Shown piece by piece: positions 5,422 to 5,806 of a stretch of 5,806 bases of DNA. Source of the DNA: Treponema sp. (lineage in GTDB: Bacteria > Spirochaetota > Spirochaetia > Treponematales > Breznakiellaceae). The notes beneath the pieces were generated by a model that worked only from the letters and a program-made list of their open reading frames with translations, ran no database searches and was not told where the DNA came from. Each line of letters begins with the position of its first letter. The stretch's first letter is position 1. Location: contig JAIRNB010000172.1 of NCBI GenBank assembly GCA_031258265.1, forward strand, positions 1 through 5,806, read 5' to 3'. The position numbers and the translations under genes are program-made.

Positions 5422-5752
5422 AATAAAGCCCCAAATTAAACTACCGCGCTCCGGCTTTAGCTGGAGCAGTGCACGCAGGGTACGGCCCTAATTTCCCAGT
5501 GTTGAACTAATGCAGCCAAGCTTTAGCTGAGCTCGCGGCAGGCAAGCGCAGCTTTTTTATTTGACAATGCGGCATCAGGTCCGAAATGAGCAAGCGCAGG
5601 TTGTAATTGACTAATGCGGCATGACCTAGCGCAAATAAAGGCCCCAATTTGGACTAATGCGGCCAAGCTTTAGCTTGGCTGGGGCGCGCGCCAGAAAATA
5701 CCCCGAAATTTATTAATGCGCCCCAGCTTTAGCTGGGGTAGTGCGCGCAGGG
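5422..5752. repeat. Array of about six degenerate ~60-nt units with TTTA-loop stems
   Basis: Units share AATAAAG-CCCC-AATT, then ACTAATGCGG-like, a hairpin, and GTGCGCGCAGGG-like ends. The ACTAATGCGG element begins near 5440, 5506, 5564, 5610, 5653 and 5712, so spacing varies from 43 to 66 nt. Hairpins: 5448-5467 (8-bp stem with one G-T pair), 5515-5532 (two mismatches), 5662-5679 (perfect 7-bp stem) and 5721-5738 (perfect 7-bp stem), all with loop TTTA. Units three and four lack the TTTA hairpin but share CAAGCGCAG and AATGCGGCAT with each other. Variable spacing and divergent units exclude a CRISPR array. Confidence 0.55.
5526..5558 (+). terminator. Possible intrinsic terminator downstream of the membrane protein gene
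   Basis: GCTG (5526-5529) pairs with CAGC (5549-5552), and CGC (5534-5536) with GCG (5546-5548), with a 4-nt bulge and a 9-nt loop. Six T residues follow at 5553-5558. It is the only hairpin plus T-tract in the tail. It lies almost 300 nt after the stop codon, and the imperfect stem makes it weak. It overlaps the second TTTA-loop hairpin, so the two folds exclude each other. Confidence 0.3.
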
Positions 5753-5769
5753 CGCGCAGGGCGCGCGCG
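5743..5769. repeat. GCGCGCAGG short tandem repeat
   Basis: The 9-mer GCGCGCAGG occurs twice in a row (5743-5751 and 5752-5760) and runs into a third imperfect copy, GCGCGCGCGG. It appears to extend the GCGCGCAGGG end of the last array unit, probably by slippage. Confidence 0.5.
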
Positions 5770-5790
5770 GCCCAAACCGCAGGTTTGGGC
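5770..5790. repeat. Perfect 9-bp stem hairpin at the right edge
   Basis: GCCCAAACC (5770-5778) pairs exactly with GGTTTGGGC (5782-5790) around GCA. No T-tract follows on the plus strand, and the opposite strand continues into GCGCGC, so it is not a typical terminator. It may be a further member of the hairpin field, with its unit cut by the window end. Confidence 0.5.
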
Positions 5791-5806
5791 TGGAACAAAA
5801 CCCGGC

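Larger units (their letters stand above)
5236..5806. other. 571-bp gene-free region filled with inverted repeats
   Basis: No reading frame here looks like a protein in either direction. No tRNA, rRNA or regularly spaced CRISPR-like repeat is visible. The region consists of two CAAG-loop hairpins, a 75-bp composite inverted repeat, about six degenerate TTTA-loop units, a GCGCGC-rich tandem stretch and a final perfect 9-bp stem. These are described separately. A TTGACA at 5561-5566 has no matching -10. Confidence 0.7.

Noticed and set aside
5561..5589. Plus-strand promoter starting with TTGACA
   Set aside because: No acceptable -10 is found 16-18 bp downstream and no gene follows in the window.
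5422..5806. CRISPR array
   Set aside because: Units diverge strongly, spacing varies from 43 to 66 nt, and there are no constant repeats with unique spacers and no cas genes.

Overview
The window carries four protein genes and one long non-coding tail. Three genes lie on the minus strand: a DUF4062-family protein, then an AMP-forming long-chain acyl-CoA synthetase, then a branched-chain amino acid aminotransferase whose C-terminus runs off the left edge. The fourth gene, on the plus strand, diverges from the DUF4062 gene and encodes a small YesL/DUF624-like membrane protein. The genes are moderately GC-rich with AT-rich spacers. Together with the style of the proteins and the hairpin-rich intergenic DNA, this is compatible with a spirochaete such as a termite-gut Treponema. 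That assignment is an inference from general resemblance; no marker gene in the window proves it.

Layout. 1-1001: ilvE-type aminotransferase, C-terminally cut. 1002-1150: short spacer with one perfect small hairpin. 1151-2932: acyl-CoA synthetase. 2933-3088: spacer with a good sigma-70-like promoter placed so close to the ATG that the mRNA would be almost leaderless, and a 19-bp tandem repeat array directly upstream of the -35. 3089-4279: DUF4062 protein with a winged-helix-like C-terminal part and a histone-H1-like Ala/Lys tail. 4280-4410: divergent spacer with a perfect 11-bp inverted repeat and a consensus TATAAT. 4411-5235: membrane protein. 5236-5806: no gene seen; instead a dense succession of inverted repeats, including two REP-like hairpins with a CAAG loop and an array of about six degenerate ~60-nt units, most of which fold into a stem closed by a constant TTTA loop.

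The genes do not form an obvious pathway. The aminotransferase and the acyl-CoA synthetase could both belong to general amino-acid and fatty-acid metabolism. The DUF4062 protein is of unknown function, and nothing beside it makes a recognisable defence or signalling cassette. The least explained part of the window is the 5236-5806 repeat field. There the stems differ in sequence but keep pairing while the loop stays fixed, which suggests a structured repeat family rather than random decay.
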